DNA from: Branchiostoma floridae
Taxonomy: Eukaryota; Chordata; Leptocardii; Amphioxiformes; Branchiostomatidae
Direction of reading: 5' to 3'
Assembly: GCF_000003815.2 (NCBI RefSeq)
Contig: NC_049982.1
Location: forward strand, 27,199,737 to 27,263,736
Length of the DNA stretch: 64,000 nt
The translations under genes were made by a program, and so were the position numbers. The first letter of the stretch is position 1; each line of letters starts with the position of its first letter. Below are positions 23,501 to 34,600 of the stretch, in pieces. Under the pieces are notes generated by a model. The model was not told the origin of the DNA, did no database searches, and was given only the letters and a program-made list of their open reading frames with translations.

Positions 23501-26500
23501 TCTTTTTTATTGTATCAACAAGGCTTATCATTATGCTAAACGTAGAATTTTTTCTAACTGTTGATTTGTTCAAATTATGTGTATTTCCCTAACATTGTCA
23601 CCGAACAGTGTGGAAAGCCTTTGTGCCCGTCATTCCGTGAAGGCACGGGGCCACTTACATTTTCGGGCCCTAAGACCGTCAAGCCGGAGCAAAATTACCC
23701 CCAGGGTACCTTATGGGTCACCTGCGGTGTACTATATAAAGCGGGCCTGATCAATAGAGGAAGGGTCCGACAAAGGGCCTCGCTACTCACTAATATTTTC
23801 TAATATATGTCCCCAATTCAAATAACTTAAAAATTTCTGTTCAGAGCACGGAGGTTAAAAAACGATTTTCAACCCCCTTTCGTGTGACCAAAGAGCTATT
23901 ATCAAGAAAAAAACTCTTAGGTGTGAGAAAGAATGAAGCATAACATTATTGTATCGACTTCACTGTCGAGTGTATTTGCATACCTGACACCTACATACTA
24001 AATATCCTTTGTTTGAACGAACAGTGGACCTCTGGCGTCGCCAGCCCAAGCCGGGAAGTACTAGCCTCCGTCGCAGACTACGCGGGATTGGATTTTATCT
24101 TACGGGGCCGTGCAAATAAAATACTAAGGATAGGATGACTACTTGACCGGTAGAGCGAGTCTACGACAAGAAATGGCCCTTCTGCACTATATTACTACCA
24201 GAACTGTACCACCGACAAATAACCGACGTCGTAATAGTGCGAAGTTTTCCACCCTGTGTCTTATGTGTCTTTTTTGTATTCTACAAATACACTTTTATGG
24301 CTCAACAAAGCAAAACAAAACGAGGCAAATCATACACATGGACATAATAGGGACTTTATGTTCATAGCGATTATACATTACTTTCACAATGCCGTTGTTG
24401 TCCAACAGAATTAAAGTGTGATCCAGTGAATTTCCTACCATCTTTCTGGTACTTTTGTGATGTCTTTTAGTGAATCTGCACGTCCATTTGTTAGTATTTT
24501 TGACCTAGAAGTCCGTGATGTTGTAAATTCTTTTGTCTGAATTTTCGCTTGGCTTGGCTTCGAGTGCCGCCATTTTGACCCCCAGTATCTAATGTTCATA
24601 GCGATTATACATTACTTTCACAATGCCGTTGTTGTCCAACAGTATTAAAGTATGAACCAGTGAATTTCCTATCATCTGTCTGGTACTTTTGTGATGTCTT
24701 CCAGTGAATCTGCACGTCCAATTATTACTATTTTTGACCTAGAAGTCCGTGATGTTGTAAATTCTTTTGTCTGAATTTTCGCTTGGCTTGGCTTCGAGTG
24801 CCGCCATTTTGAACCCCAGTATCTAATGTTCATAGCGATTATACATTACTTTCACAATGCCGTTGTTGTCCAACAGTATTAAAGTGTGAACCAGTGAATT
24901 TCCTATCATCTTTCTGGTACTTTTGTGATGTCTTTTACTGAATCTGCACGTCCATTTATTAGTATTTTTGACCTAGAAGTCCGTGATGTTGCAAATTCTT
25001 TTGTCTGGCTTTGAGTGCCACCAGCCAATTTGAACCTCACTAGTTTTTATAGCGTTATATAGTGACTTACAAAAACAAATTCGACTGGATGTGCTGCTTT
25101 GTGGCTATAGAATGATGTTCATATTTTTTCAATGAAGAGTATTTGCGATTGATTGCTGTGTGCTGTTGGGACGGTGTTCGTGATGAAAATATATCGTAAA
25201 ATGCTTTGTGTTTGCAGGTGAAAGAGCAAAAACGAATGATCTGTTAACGGTTATTGTAACCTTATCAGATTGTTAACTGCGTCATAAGGGTAGGGGTGTA
25301 CCTTTCAACTGAAATATCTACATGTAATATATATATATATATATGATATATATATGCACTTAGACAAAAACGGGATGAACTTGACGCTACTCTGTTGTTT
25401 TAGGTTAGTACATTAGTTTGTACCACTACAGTATGTATGTTAACTCGTATACTGTTGCCAGAAAGTGTATTGTTTTAATGTTTGTGTCTGCTGCAATGTC
25501 ATAGTCGTAAAGTTTTAAAATTTGGGTACTCTTGAAGTCGTCAAGCGACCCATGATCACGTGCATAACAGTGGCCAATCATGCAATGTCCATCATTATTA
25601 ACCAATCACAGAATACAGAATGTAGTTTAAAACTTAGTACATTTTCGAGACTACTCGTGATCACGTGCATACCAGTGGCCAATCATGCAATGGCTACCGT
25701 GCTTAACCAATCACAGCTAGCGTACACTCGTTTGGTGCTCGGTTTGAATTGGATTGCAGTCATAACGACATTTGACTCGAGCAGTGAACCACCTTGTGTT
25801 TTCGTTTCCTTCCAATATGTCATCTAACTTCTCTACTCGCGGTTTTTACCGGGACGAAAACGAGGGCCGGGCACGACAGACCACGCCTCAGCACAATCGG
25901 ACCGCTGCGTTTTTAACACCGCCTAGGACGGAGATCGGCAACAGGGAGCTCCTCTCTTGCATCCAGAACTTGGTCCGAAGTACCGCGACTCCCACACCCC
26001 GCGGAGGGCAGAGGGCGCCTTCAGTACCCTCTCTGCCCCGAAGAAGTACCCCCAGGATCGGGCCCGGTATCCTCTTGCAGAATACAGCAACCTCCCGCCC
26101 ACCAACACAAACAGGATCCCAGGACGCTGCTTGGACTTCTATGACAACGCTAGTTTAGATGGATTCAATGCAGCTCAGCGCGTTGAAGACCAGGATTACA
26201 TGTGTAACCCTGAGGACAGCTTTACCGTATTGTAGAGTTCATGTAAATCTAACTCCAGCATGAATAGCTGGAGGGTTTGTCTTTAGTTATCATCAGAATG
26301 TTCTGCTGGCAACTGTAAGGATTGGTTCTAAATGATTGTAAAATACGCCATGATGTCCATAGCTGTAGGAAATTGTATAAACTGATTGTAAAAACTTGTT
26401 TTTAATATCAATAGTTGTAACGTTATGCTTATTTTTAGAATGAATGTAAGTTGAGTTTGTTTTCAATAACTGTAAAAATTCGTTTCCAATGATTTTAGAA

Positions 26501-27611
26501 CAAGTATTGTTGTGCCTAGTTGTTGGAAATAGTATTGAATAATGTTAAAGCGGTGTTTTTAATAGTTATCATAGTATTTGTTTGGAAGAAATAGTTGTAG
26601 TTACCTGTAAATATTTTTGTGTTGTTTTGATTGATTTGTTGATTCGCTTTCACTACCTGCAAGAGATTGGTTTCGTCGGAAATCATGTTATGATAATTGC
26701 CGACTGTTTCGTTGTTTCTTTTGTTTATCTTGCAATTGAATAAAGTGTCCAAAGTATACTGGCATCGATAATCTTTTACTGGCACAATTCCTTTGCATAT
26801 ATATCAATATATATGTGTGTGTGTGTGTGTGTGTGTATAAAGGTGTAGGTGTGGTGAGGGTGTAATCGGTAGGTGGAGGGGGCTAGAGGGGAGGGTTGAA
26901 TCGGTAGGGGGAGGGGGGCCGGCAAGGGGGGGGGGGGGGTTCGTAGGTAGGACGCTGGTTTCCATGACGACGGAGTGCGTGCCCGGGTGCATATGCCTCC
27001 CAGGCACGAGGCACGTGCGATAATAAGGTGATAATTAGGTGTTAATTGTCCGGTAAATTATGCATGGAGCTACCGTGCGGCACGGCAAAAGTGTGGGGTG
27101 TCCGGGTATATAGAGAAGTATAGCGGCTAAATGAGCGGGAACGTTCGGGCCCTATACACGTCCCGGGCACGAAGTGGTTCGTTTCCGTGCATCCTCGGGT
27201 GTGCCAGTTGCCCGGACAGGCAGTCTGTCCGGTATGATACGTACCGTGAATGCCCGACCATTTCGAGTTTCTGGGTGCATGCCCAGGAGTTTCCACCACG
27301 TAAACTCGGCTTTTCAAGCAGTGTCATCAAGGTAAAAGTCCTGGTAAAGAGGTGAAAGATTCTAACTACACTTGCCTTATGCAAGTTTTGGACTGAATGC
27401 CCCTCCCCCCATTGTCTCATACATGATAACAATTACGGCTACCATTTAACCGGCTTTACAAACGTCTATTCCATTACAATATTTACCAGCAGACTTTAAA
27501 CCTCTAATAAAACAATCACCGACCTTTAGCGACACTCTGCAAGGCGCTATCTTGCTGTCCTTGTACAAATTCCAAGACGTTTTCCTGCACGTTCCCACTG
27601 AGCGCTGCCAT
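14501..27611 (-). CDS. MMS19: MMS19, cytosolic Fe-S assembly targeting factor (1026 aa)
   Basis: Exons (minus): 27611-27524, 23027-22979, 21705-21602, 21325-21240, 20663-20519, 19879-19754, 19301-19240, 18669-18583, 17943-17869, 17283-17116 and 16591-14501. All junctions are GT/AG with matching phases, giving 3081 nt, nearly the length of the human protein. Diagnostic blocks: GADFVWGFIQAMDGEKDPRN, CYFPIDFTP, KLDSLHTL, HHLCEPELKLMWPSAKLLQA, and a C-terminus of VRKEAVAARGEWFLLGSPGG. Family knowledge: an alpha-helical HEAT-repeat protein of the cytosolic Fe-S targeting complex with CIAO1 and CIAO2B, which hands 4Fe-4S clusters to DNA-repair and replication enzymes such as XPD. The last exon is unusually long (2091 nt) and holds two thirds of the protein, whereas the first ten exons average about 100 nt. 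The start ATG lies in a CAAGATGGC context. Confidence 0.97.
22252..22730. mobile_element. 479-bp TIR element, TA target (family C)
   Basis: Ends CAGTCAAACCTGCC and GGCAGGTTTGACTG are exact inverted complements flanked by TA on both sides. The interior repeats GGTCG-rich motifs such as CAGGTGGTCGCTGAG. No transposase. Target and ends suggest a non-autonomous Tc1/mariner-like element. Located in an MMS19 intron. Confidence 0.85.
23028..24360. other. MMS19 intron 1, left part
   Basis: Contains inverted TGTCCGG/CCGGACA motifs at about 23260-23345 but no exon-like coding segment I can support. Confidence 0.4.
24361..25020. repeat. 234-bp tandem repeat, nearly three units
   Basis: TTCATAGCGATTATACATTA starts at 24361, 24595 and 24829, a period of exactly 234. 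Units differ by a few substitutions, and the third ends early near 25010. It lies in MMS19 intron 1. Confidence 0.95.
25553..25716 (+). promoter_or_regulatory. Duplicated E-box/CCAAT module
   Basis: TGATCACGTGCATA, GGCCAATCATGCAATG and ACCAATCACAG occur in the same order twice, 105 bases apart. This gives two CACGTG E-boxes (25557, 25662) and four CCAAT boxes (25574, 25602, 25679, 25707) about 100-260 bases upstream of the ATG at 25817. Calling it a promoter is inference from motif density and position. Confidence 0.45.
25817..26235 (+). CDS. Hypothetical protein(s) nested in MMS19 intron 1
   Basis: An ATG at 25817 (after TCCAAT) opens a 113-codon frame ending at 26158: Arg/Pro/Ser/Thr-rich, no family recognised, beginning MSSNFSTRGFYRDENEG. 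A second frame, open from 25957 to 26235 and overlapping it, ends in a more protein-like acidic tail (GRCLDFYDNASLDGFNAAQ). A single -1 shift or a short undetected intron would join the two. Upstream lies the duplicated E-box/CCAAT module and downstream an AATAAA at 26739, so it may be a small gene or retrocopy on the strand opposite MMS19. It could also be a transposon fragment. I assign no function. Confidence 0.35.
26739..26744 (+). terminator. Possible polyadenylation signal of the intronic unit
   Basis: AATAAA on the plus strand about 500 bases after the nested open frames, in AT-rich sequence. Confidence 0.3.
26812..26940. repeat. TG microsatellite and G-run
   Basis: A (TG)n run at 26813-26836 is followed by G-rich sequence with a long poly-G at about 26926-26939. 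Such runs are prone to length error and can form G-quadruplexes. Confidence 0.85.
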
Positions 27612-28010
27612 CTTGGATGACCGGAGACAGTATCACAGCGCTCTCTAGCGGAATCTTTATGAACTGCAGTCTCATCACTTTTCTACCACCGCATGCAACC
27701 AAAATCAGAATGATTTCGATAAACGACGGGTCGAGATTTAACAAGATGACAATATATTTATCAAAGAAATAATATAAAAGTCTGAAGTTATGAATGATAC
27801 GTCTTTAGGTCTCATATGAGTTGAAGCTACCTTTTTTTCTTAGTTTTATGTATTGATGCGCTCAAATGGTACACCCGGAAGTGAGTCGTGGCTCGTGGCA
27901 GGTCAAAACTTCCTCCAGTTTTTATATTGATTCACAATTTGGTCCTTTTCAGTCGTCTTCATGTGTGGGTGTTTCGTACTGTGAGAGGGACGGGTTCCCG
28001 TGTGTCCAAC
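27612..28010. promoter_or_regulatory. Bidirectional promoter between MMS19 and MFSD13A
   Basis: The MMS19 start codon (27611, minus) and the MFSD13A leader exon (donor at 28015, plus) are about 400 bases apart and diverge. CCGGAAGTG at 27875-27883 matches the ETS/GABP consensus common in housekeeping promoters. CAAGATGGC over the MMS19 start matches a YY1-type site. No TATA box is evident. Motif roles are inferred. Confidence 0.6.
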
Positions 28011-28014
28011 ATGA
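27960..28014 (+). other. MFSD13A non-coding leader exon (3' end)
   Basis: ACATGA followed by GTAAGT at 28015 gives a strong donor. It pairs with an acceptor at TTTCAAG/28591 in front of the first coding exon. The transcription start cannot be read from sequence. Confidence 0.5.
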
Positions 28015-28603
28015 GTAAGTAATGTTTCTCTAGTCATGTAGAAGTTGAACAAACGGCCATTCTTTGCCCTTGACTCTTGAGAGAGTTTATTTTGTCATAC
28101 AATAATGATATCATCTCACCGTATGTTTCATCAAAATGGTAACTGACCATATGTTCACTCATTATGAGGTATAGTTTGTGAGTTGCAGTCCTCTTTTTGA
28201 TGAAGCAGAAGTTAAGATGAAAATTATCTGCTTGTGAAATAATTCTACCATTAAATATTAAACGTTATCAACTTGCAAGCATGAATAAAAATGCTGTTCT
28301 ACAATTTCCTGTTTAAACCAATTAAGGCACATAGCACATAGTGCTGGGAGTAAATTGAGATATCTTCAAATTTCCAAGCAGATATTTGATCAGCGACATC
28401 TTTTTTGTCCCCAACGAAATAACTTTTTAACGAAAGAGAGTCTGTAATTTGTCAACAACACTTTATTTACTTTACGTATACATATTTTATTACCTGGATG
28501 TCTAACCCTCATTGACATACATGTATGCTATCCTACATTCATTTTAAATGGTCTAATACATGTGATGTATTATATTGCTTCCATTTCAAGCCATGATGAC
28601 GTT

Positions 28604-28642
28604 ATGAAGCCTACATCTGTGACAAGTTGGGACCATGAGTAA
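28604..28642 (+). promoter_or_regulatory. Upstream ORF overlapping the MFSD13A start
   Basis: An ATG at 28604 opens a 12-codon frame that ends TAA at 28640-28642, overlapping the main ATG at 28635 in another frame. A shorter upstream frame starting at 28593 stops at a TGA that overlaps the ATG at 28604. Such an arrangement usually lowers main-frame translation; that effect is inferred here. Confidence 0.5.
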
Positions 28643-31600
28643 CATGGGTCCCCTCCTGTCTGTACCACTCTGCTATGGAGCCCTGGTGCTGTTCACTGCC
28701 ATCCTACACAACGTGTTCCTCATCTACTATGTGGATGTGTTTGTGTCAGTCTACAAGATCGACAAGATGTCCTTCTGGATCGGGGAGGTAAGAATCAACA
28801 TACTGGTCATCCTAAACACCTAAAACAAAATCAAAATCCAGAGCGCCACACAAGATTGCCCCAAGTACTAGTACACTATTAGAGCGGTTTGAGGTTGTTT
28901 AAAGTCATTGGAGGTGTTCAGGCAGACCTTTAAGATACTGTAAACCCATTTATTTTGGAGGTATCTCATTTTGCGATAGGACCAGAGATTAGTTTTCCAT
29001 GTTGCTTCAAATTCACAGTTGAAACAATTAATTGACAGGGCAAAACATGTATTTGCGTCTTTTGCGATTTTGAATGGTATTGTGGTGGAGAGGCAGTTTT
29101 CAAAAGCCACAAAAATAAAACGGTTAACCACCAAAGATATTTTAAGATTTACAGTAACAGCTGTTCCCAGCTGGTAAGTACTGTACATGTAATTTAGTGT
29201 TTGTTTGTTTGTGTCCACTCAGGCAAAGGTTTGGCTCTGGTTTGTTTTGGACATTCCCTTGGTGTACTGTTGTAGTAAGCTTACTACAACAGTACACCCA
29301 TGGTTCTGCGACTGTTCCCTCGTTTATATATAACAACAGGTCTGTGTAAAGGGCCTCAGTAAGCTGATGCCTTAATGGTCTAAGGTCAGACAGCTGAACT
29401 TGAGATAGTTCCAATGCATTAAGAGAGGTTGAAATGGTGTGCCCTCCCCTTTCAGAAAAGGGCATACAGACTTTCTTTCAGAATACAATAAAGCCATACT
29501 GATTCCATTATATGGATGACATCATCTGGGCATCCCGAACGATGTGAGTGTGGGAAGAAAAAAATTGTTTCATTTTGATGAAATTTAAGGGCTTTGGAAG
29601 GTTGAGCAAATGTCTGAACTCACAGAACAATGAATTCTTTGTCTCCTTTGACTTTGGAAAACTTCAATCATTAGTTATTTTCCAATATTTACAGCATATG
29701 TTTGCTCATTTTGAAGCTTATTTGTACAATAGATTAATGGTATGGCTGCATATTCAACATTCTCTTGTTTTGGAAACGTGCAGGCGGACATCATCCATAT
29801 ATCCAAGTCAGTTTTGCCTAATGGCAAAGGTACAGGAGCTGATTTGTTTAGATCTTCTCTGATCCATTGAATGTATTTCTCCATGCCTTTTCAGACCATT
29901 TTCCTGATCTGGAACTCCCTGAATGACCCATTGTTTGGCTGGATGAGTGACAAAGGCTTTCTGCAGGCAGATAGGTGAGCAAGGCAAATAGAGACCCTTT
30001 TAGTTATCTAACCACATACATGTATATCCTGTTGTAATTTGGGTCCATCTCTATCCTAAAACAGCTCAATGTGTGGCATGATGTAAGGCCATACAAGATG
30101 CAAATTTTGAAATGACCAGACAAGACATGTAATTTTTTGGCGATGCCTCTGGGGCTAGCCTAAAAGTATATAATAAATTTGTTTGACCTTTTATACATAT
30201 TTTTTGTCTTACAGCTCATCCGACCATGGCTCTTCACCCCAGATTGTCCTGAGGCGTTTCCGCGCCCTCTTCATAAACGGACCGCTCTTCGCTCTCTCGT
30301 TCCTCACGTTCTGGGTGGCGTGGGCCGTCCCGGCCGTCCAGTTCGTCGTGTGCCTCTGCCTGTACGACACATTCCTGACCATGGTCGACCTTCACCACAA
30401 TGCCTTACTGGCCGACCTGGCCGTCTCGGACAAGGAGCGCACCAGACTCAACTCCTACTGTTCGATATTCAGTGCCTTTGGTTCGCTCTCGGTCTTTCTC
30501 TCCTATGCAATATGGGACAAGGAGAACCTGGGAAACTTCCGCGTCTTCTGTGCAATATTAGTGTGTATTTCTATCAGCGGATTTTTTCTATGTACAGTTT
30601 GGATGAAGGGACAGTTCATACACAGGCACCAGCAGAAAGAGCCGGACCCATTGCAAAGGTGGGTTCCCCTCTATTAGAATAGTTCTGATATGTGAGATTT
30701 ACAGAAATTAAAAGTTTTTGAAAAAGTATTATAATAGAATTATAGTACTACATGTATGTGAATGAAGCTATCCAGGATTGGTTAGTTGACTTTTCCCCAT
30801 CCAAGGTACAAAACCCTCTCAACTTTCCCAAATCAAAACTCACATAAGCATGAAACCATTCTGATTAATAGTCATATTGATTGATATTAATCTAAAATGC
30901 AATTTCAACATTAACTTTGATAATACACAGGAGATTATTTAAAACAATCTGAAGATCTTTTGCAACAATCTGCATGGAGATTTGAAAAATAATCTCCAGA
31001 TTTTAAGAAAAAATTCGCCAGATCTTAAGAAAAATTCCTCGGATTTTAAAAAAATCTCCAGATTGTAAAAAAATCTCCAGATTTTTTAAAGAACTCCAAC
31101 TGTGCGAGACGGCCAACCAATTTTCCAATGGGTGGCCACATTGATTTTTTAATGATAGCTATTGAGAAATCTTCACGTTAACGTAGTGAGTTTGTACTTC
31201 CAGCATCCTTGTGTCCAGTTCCTCGGGCAGTCCTGGTGTCCAGCTGAGTGTGAGAGGCTACTTCAGACAGCTCATGGCTCACAGGAACTTCCTGTGGTTC
31301 ACGGCCATGAACCTGGTGCAGGTTTTCCACTGCCACTTCAATAGCAACTTCTTCCCGCTGTTCCTGGAGAATCTGCTAGAGGGCATCCCACCTTCAGTGT
31401 GCTCAGTGCTGCTGGGTAAGTCACGTGTTCATTATGTGTTAAAATTCTAACTGGAAACTGTGACTCCACTGCCCACCCCAGGAAAGGCTAGCGCTTGCAG
31501 GGTTTTTCCTCGGGTAATTTGGGAAACAGGAAACACAACATACTTTTTTTCCTAGTAGGCCTTAAGACCCCCATTGGAACAATGAAAGTTACTGAAGTTG

Positions 31601-34600
31601 CTCAAAATACTTTTTTTCAGCCAGGTTGCTCAGGTGGCAACATTAGTCAAAAGCAAGGCTGAACCATCTACATTTAAGATTACCTCACTTCCCACAAGAT
31701 ATTCAAGTCAGCTACTATCCATTATCTTTTCTTCCTGTTACATGTAACTACTAACTTATGTTTTATGTTATCAAGATAAAGCTTAAATGCCAAAAATGAA
31801 GTTTTGGCCTAAGCTACCTGGCTTTAAAATTGTTATTAATGCGCCAAGCAAAATGTGGTTGCATTTGCAAGCGTGCAAGTGGTTATTTCGCGCACTTGTT
31901 TCTTGTACACTTTTAGCAAGTCAGCCTTGGGATACTACAACACACAATACTACCCAAAACTTTTCCTGTTTCAGGTATTTCATTTATTTTCCCCCACATC
32001 AACAACCTGTACTTCCTGACGCTGTGTCGGAGGTACGGTACGTACGCCGTGATCCGCGGGCTGTTCCTGGTCAAGCTGGTCCTGAGTACGGCCATGATGA
32101 TGGTGGGACCGGACTACACATGGGCACTCTGCTTCTTTATAGCCAGGTCAGCTAGTTCACCTTTATCTGTGGGGTAACCTATATTCATTGTTATAAAAAT
32201 ACTGCACCTGGGCACTCTGCTTCTTCAAGCCAGGTAAGTAAGCTCATCTTACTCTAATGCTAGTTCACTTTTATCCGAGGGGTTACCTAACATGCACTGG
32301 CATAATACCGGCACGTTTACGACGATTTCTCTAGCCATACTGATTTGACAAATTGTCAACGCATCATTTTCTCCAGTTACATGTTGCTGTTATAGCTTAT
32401 CCTTGCCACTTCTTCTGTGTATTTTTTTGTCTCTCTTGTCCTGCTAAAAGCGTAATATTGCAATTGTAACACGCCGCGTAATTACACGGCAAACGGGCGC
32501 GTGGTTGGGAGGGGGGAAAATACCGGCCGGAAGAAACACGGCACAATTAACCTCCGCTATGTACCTTTATACATCCTCTGATGTTCCTTCCTTTTCTGTT
32601 AGTAAATGCATAAAACATAAACCTACTTGAGCATACAAAAAGTCATGGGAAAACGGACGTATACTGTCAAGAATTTTCACTTAACTTTTGTCTGTCACAA
32701 CCGCTATGACGTAACACTTTACTGCTAGCGTCGATATAAAATGGCAGGAAAATGTCGGCGTATTCTCAATTTTGCCCATTCAGTCGTAGATCCGGGCGAT
32801 AATGCAACAGTTCTTCACATTTTTACACGAGTTGTAGGTCACCAACAGAAATTCAAGATTGCTGTTGAATCATGTTCGTCTTGTGCCGTGAGCATGCGTA
32901 ATTATGATCTACAAATCTGGCAATGAATGTGACAGTGTGTTCGTCCCATGACAAGCTGCCTGTCCCGAAAAACATACTGAAAACTTTTGGCCTTGTTGTC
33001 TTTGAATGCATTGTTATCGATGCTTTGTAAATGATGTATTGGGCACCTAGATGTCTGAAGTGTGCACAGCTCAGAAATAACTATTGTTGCATGTGTAGAT
33101 CTCTTTAAATTCCATTATTTTTGATCGGCCGGTATAAGTCTTACTGCCGGTATTATGCCAATGCATGTTATATCCATTGTTAAAAAAAAAGGTATTTTGG
33201 GGTATCAAGTTGACGGTTTCAAACTGCAATAATTTGAACATTTTTTATTTGTTGAAAATGTTGCACCGTCAGTCATCTGATACCCCAAAATACTCTGGTT
33301 TTATTTTAAAACAATGGATATTGGTTACTGCATTGGATAAAGGTGAACTAGTATTAAATTCTTTCACTTTTGCAATGACTTACTTTTGAGGTAGGAGGAA
33401 AAAAGGACCTTTCTGCAGTGTTTGAAGTCTGCAGGTGAAACAATTCAACAATTCATATATACTATATATATCTACTTTCTGTACATTACAATTTATCTCA
33501 ATCCTGCATGATGGGCATTAACTCTAGATCTGTGTATGGAGTCTATGTTATCGGTGTCTGTTTACTAGTACTGTAAATGTATTAAAGTTCGCGGGGATTT
33601 GATTTCATTGGAGCGGGAAAAAGGACTTTTTGCGGTGGTTTTTATTTCGCAGTAACACCATAGACAGTCTAATACCATTATAGAAAAATGTTCGCGGTGG
33701 TTTTAAGTTCGCGGTGAAGTGGTCACCACGAAAACTGCAAACATTAATCCACCGTGAACATTTCTGCATTTACAGTATGTTCTTGTGTGTCCATAGTTAT
33801 TTGAATACACTATCAGTAGATATGCACAAAAGCAGTGACGTAGGAAGAGAAAGGCAAAGGTCAGACATGTTGGGCAGGAAGTGCAGTTCAGAGTTGGTAG
33901 AACAAGTCATTAATCACTAGTCATTGATTGAATACTTATAGTAAGTAAGGCGTGTAGGTTTGGGCCCCTAGTGTGTGTTTCTTTTCACATTGACACTGTA
34001 GTGTCTAATATTTTCTATTTTGCTGTCCTATACAGTAACAGAGTGTTCACTGAAGGCACATGCCGACTACTGAACCTGGTAGTGAGTGATCTTGTGGACG
34101 AGGACTACGTACTGAACAACAGGAAACAGCCCATCTCTGCGCTGGTGTTCGGCATGGCGGCCTTCCTGTCCAAACCTGGTCAGACGTTAGCACCTCTCAT
34201 GGGCACATGGATACTCTCCGTGCAAACAGGTTTGTTCCTAACAGTGTTTTTACCTCCGTTAAAATGGAGATATTGTTTTTGGTTGGCTCATTCAAATTAT
34301 GAAAAAACCACAAAGCACTATGCAACATTTGAAATTCCTTTTAAAAAACAGATACATTTTATGTAAACCTGCCAACGACTGCATTATGGGAGAGGGCAGT
34401 CATAAGTATTTTGAAGTTGACAAGTCCTATTATAATAATTCTATTTTTTCCAGGCCATGATATTTTCCAGACAGGGAACAAGTTTGGTTCCATCCATGCC
34501 AATACCAGTCAGATGGACACAGGCACCTTCACCTCTCACCGACTAGGCTGCTTCCACCTGCTGGTGTATGTCCCTATCGGTAAATATCCTTTTACTCATC

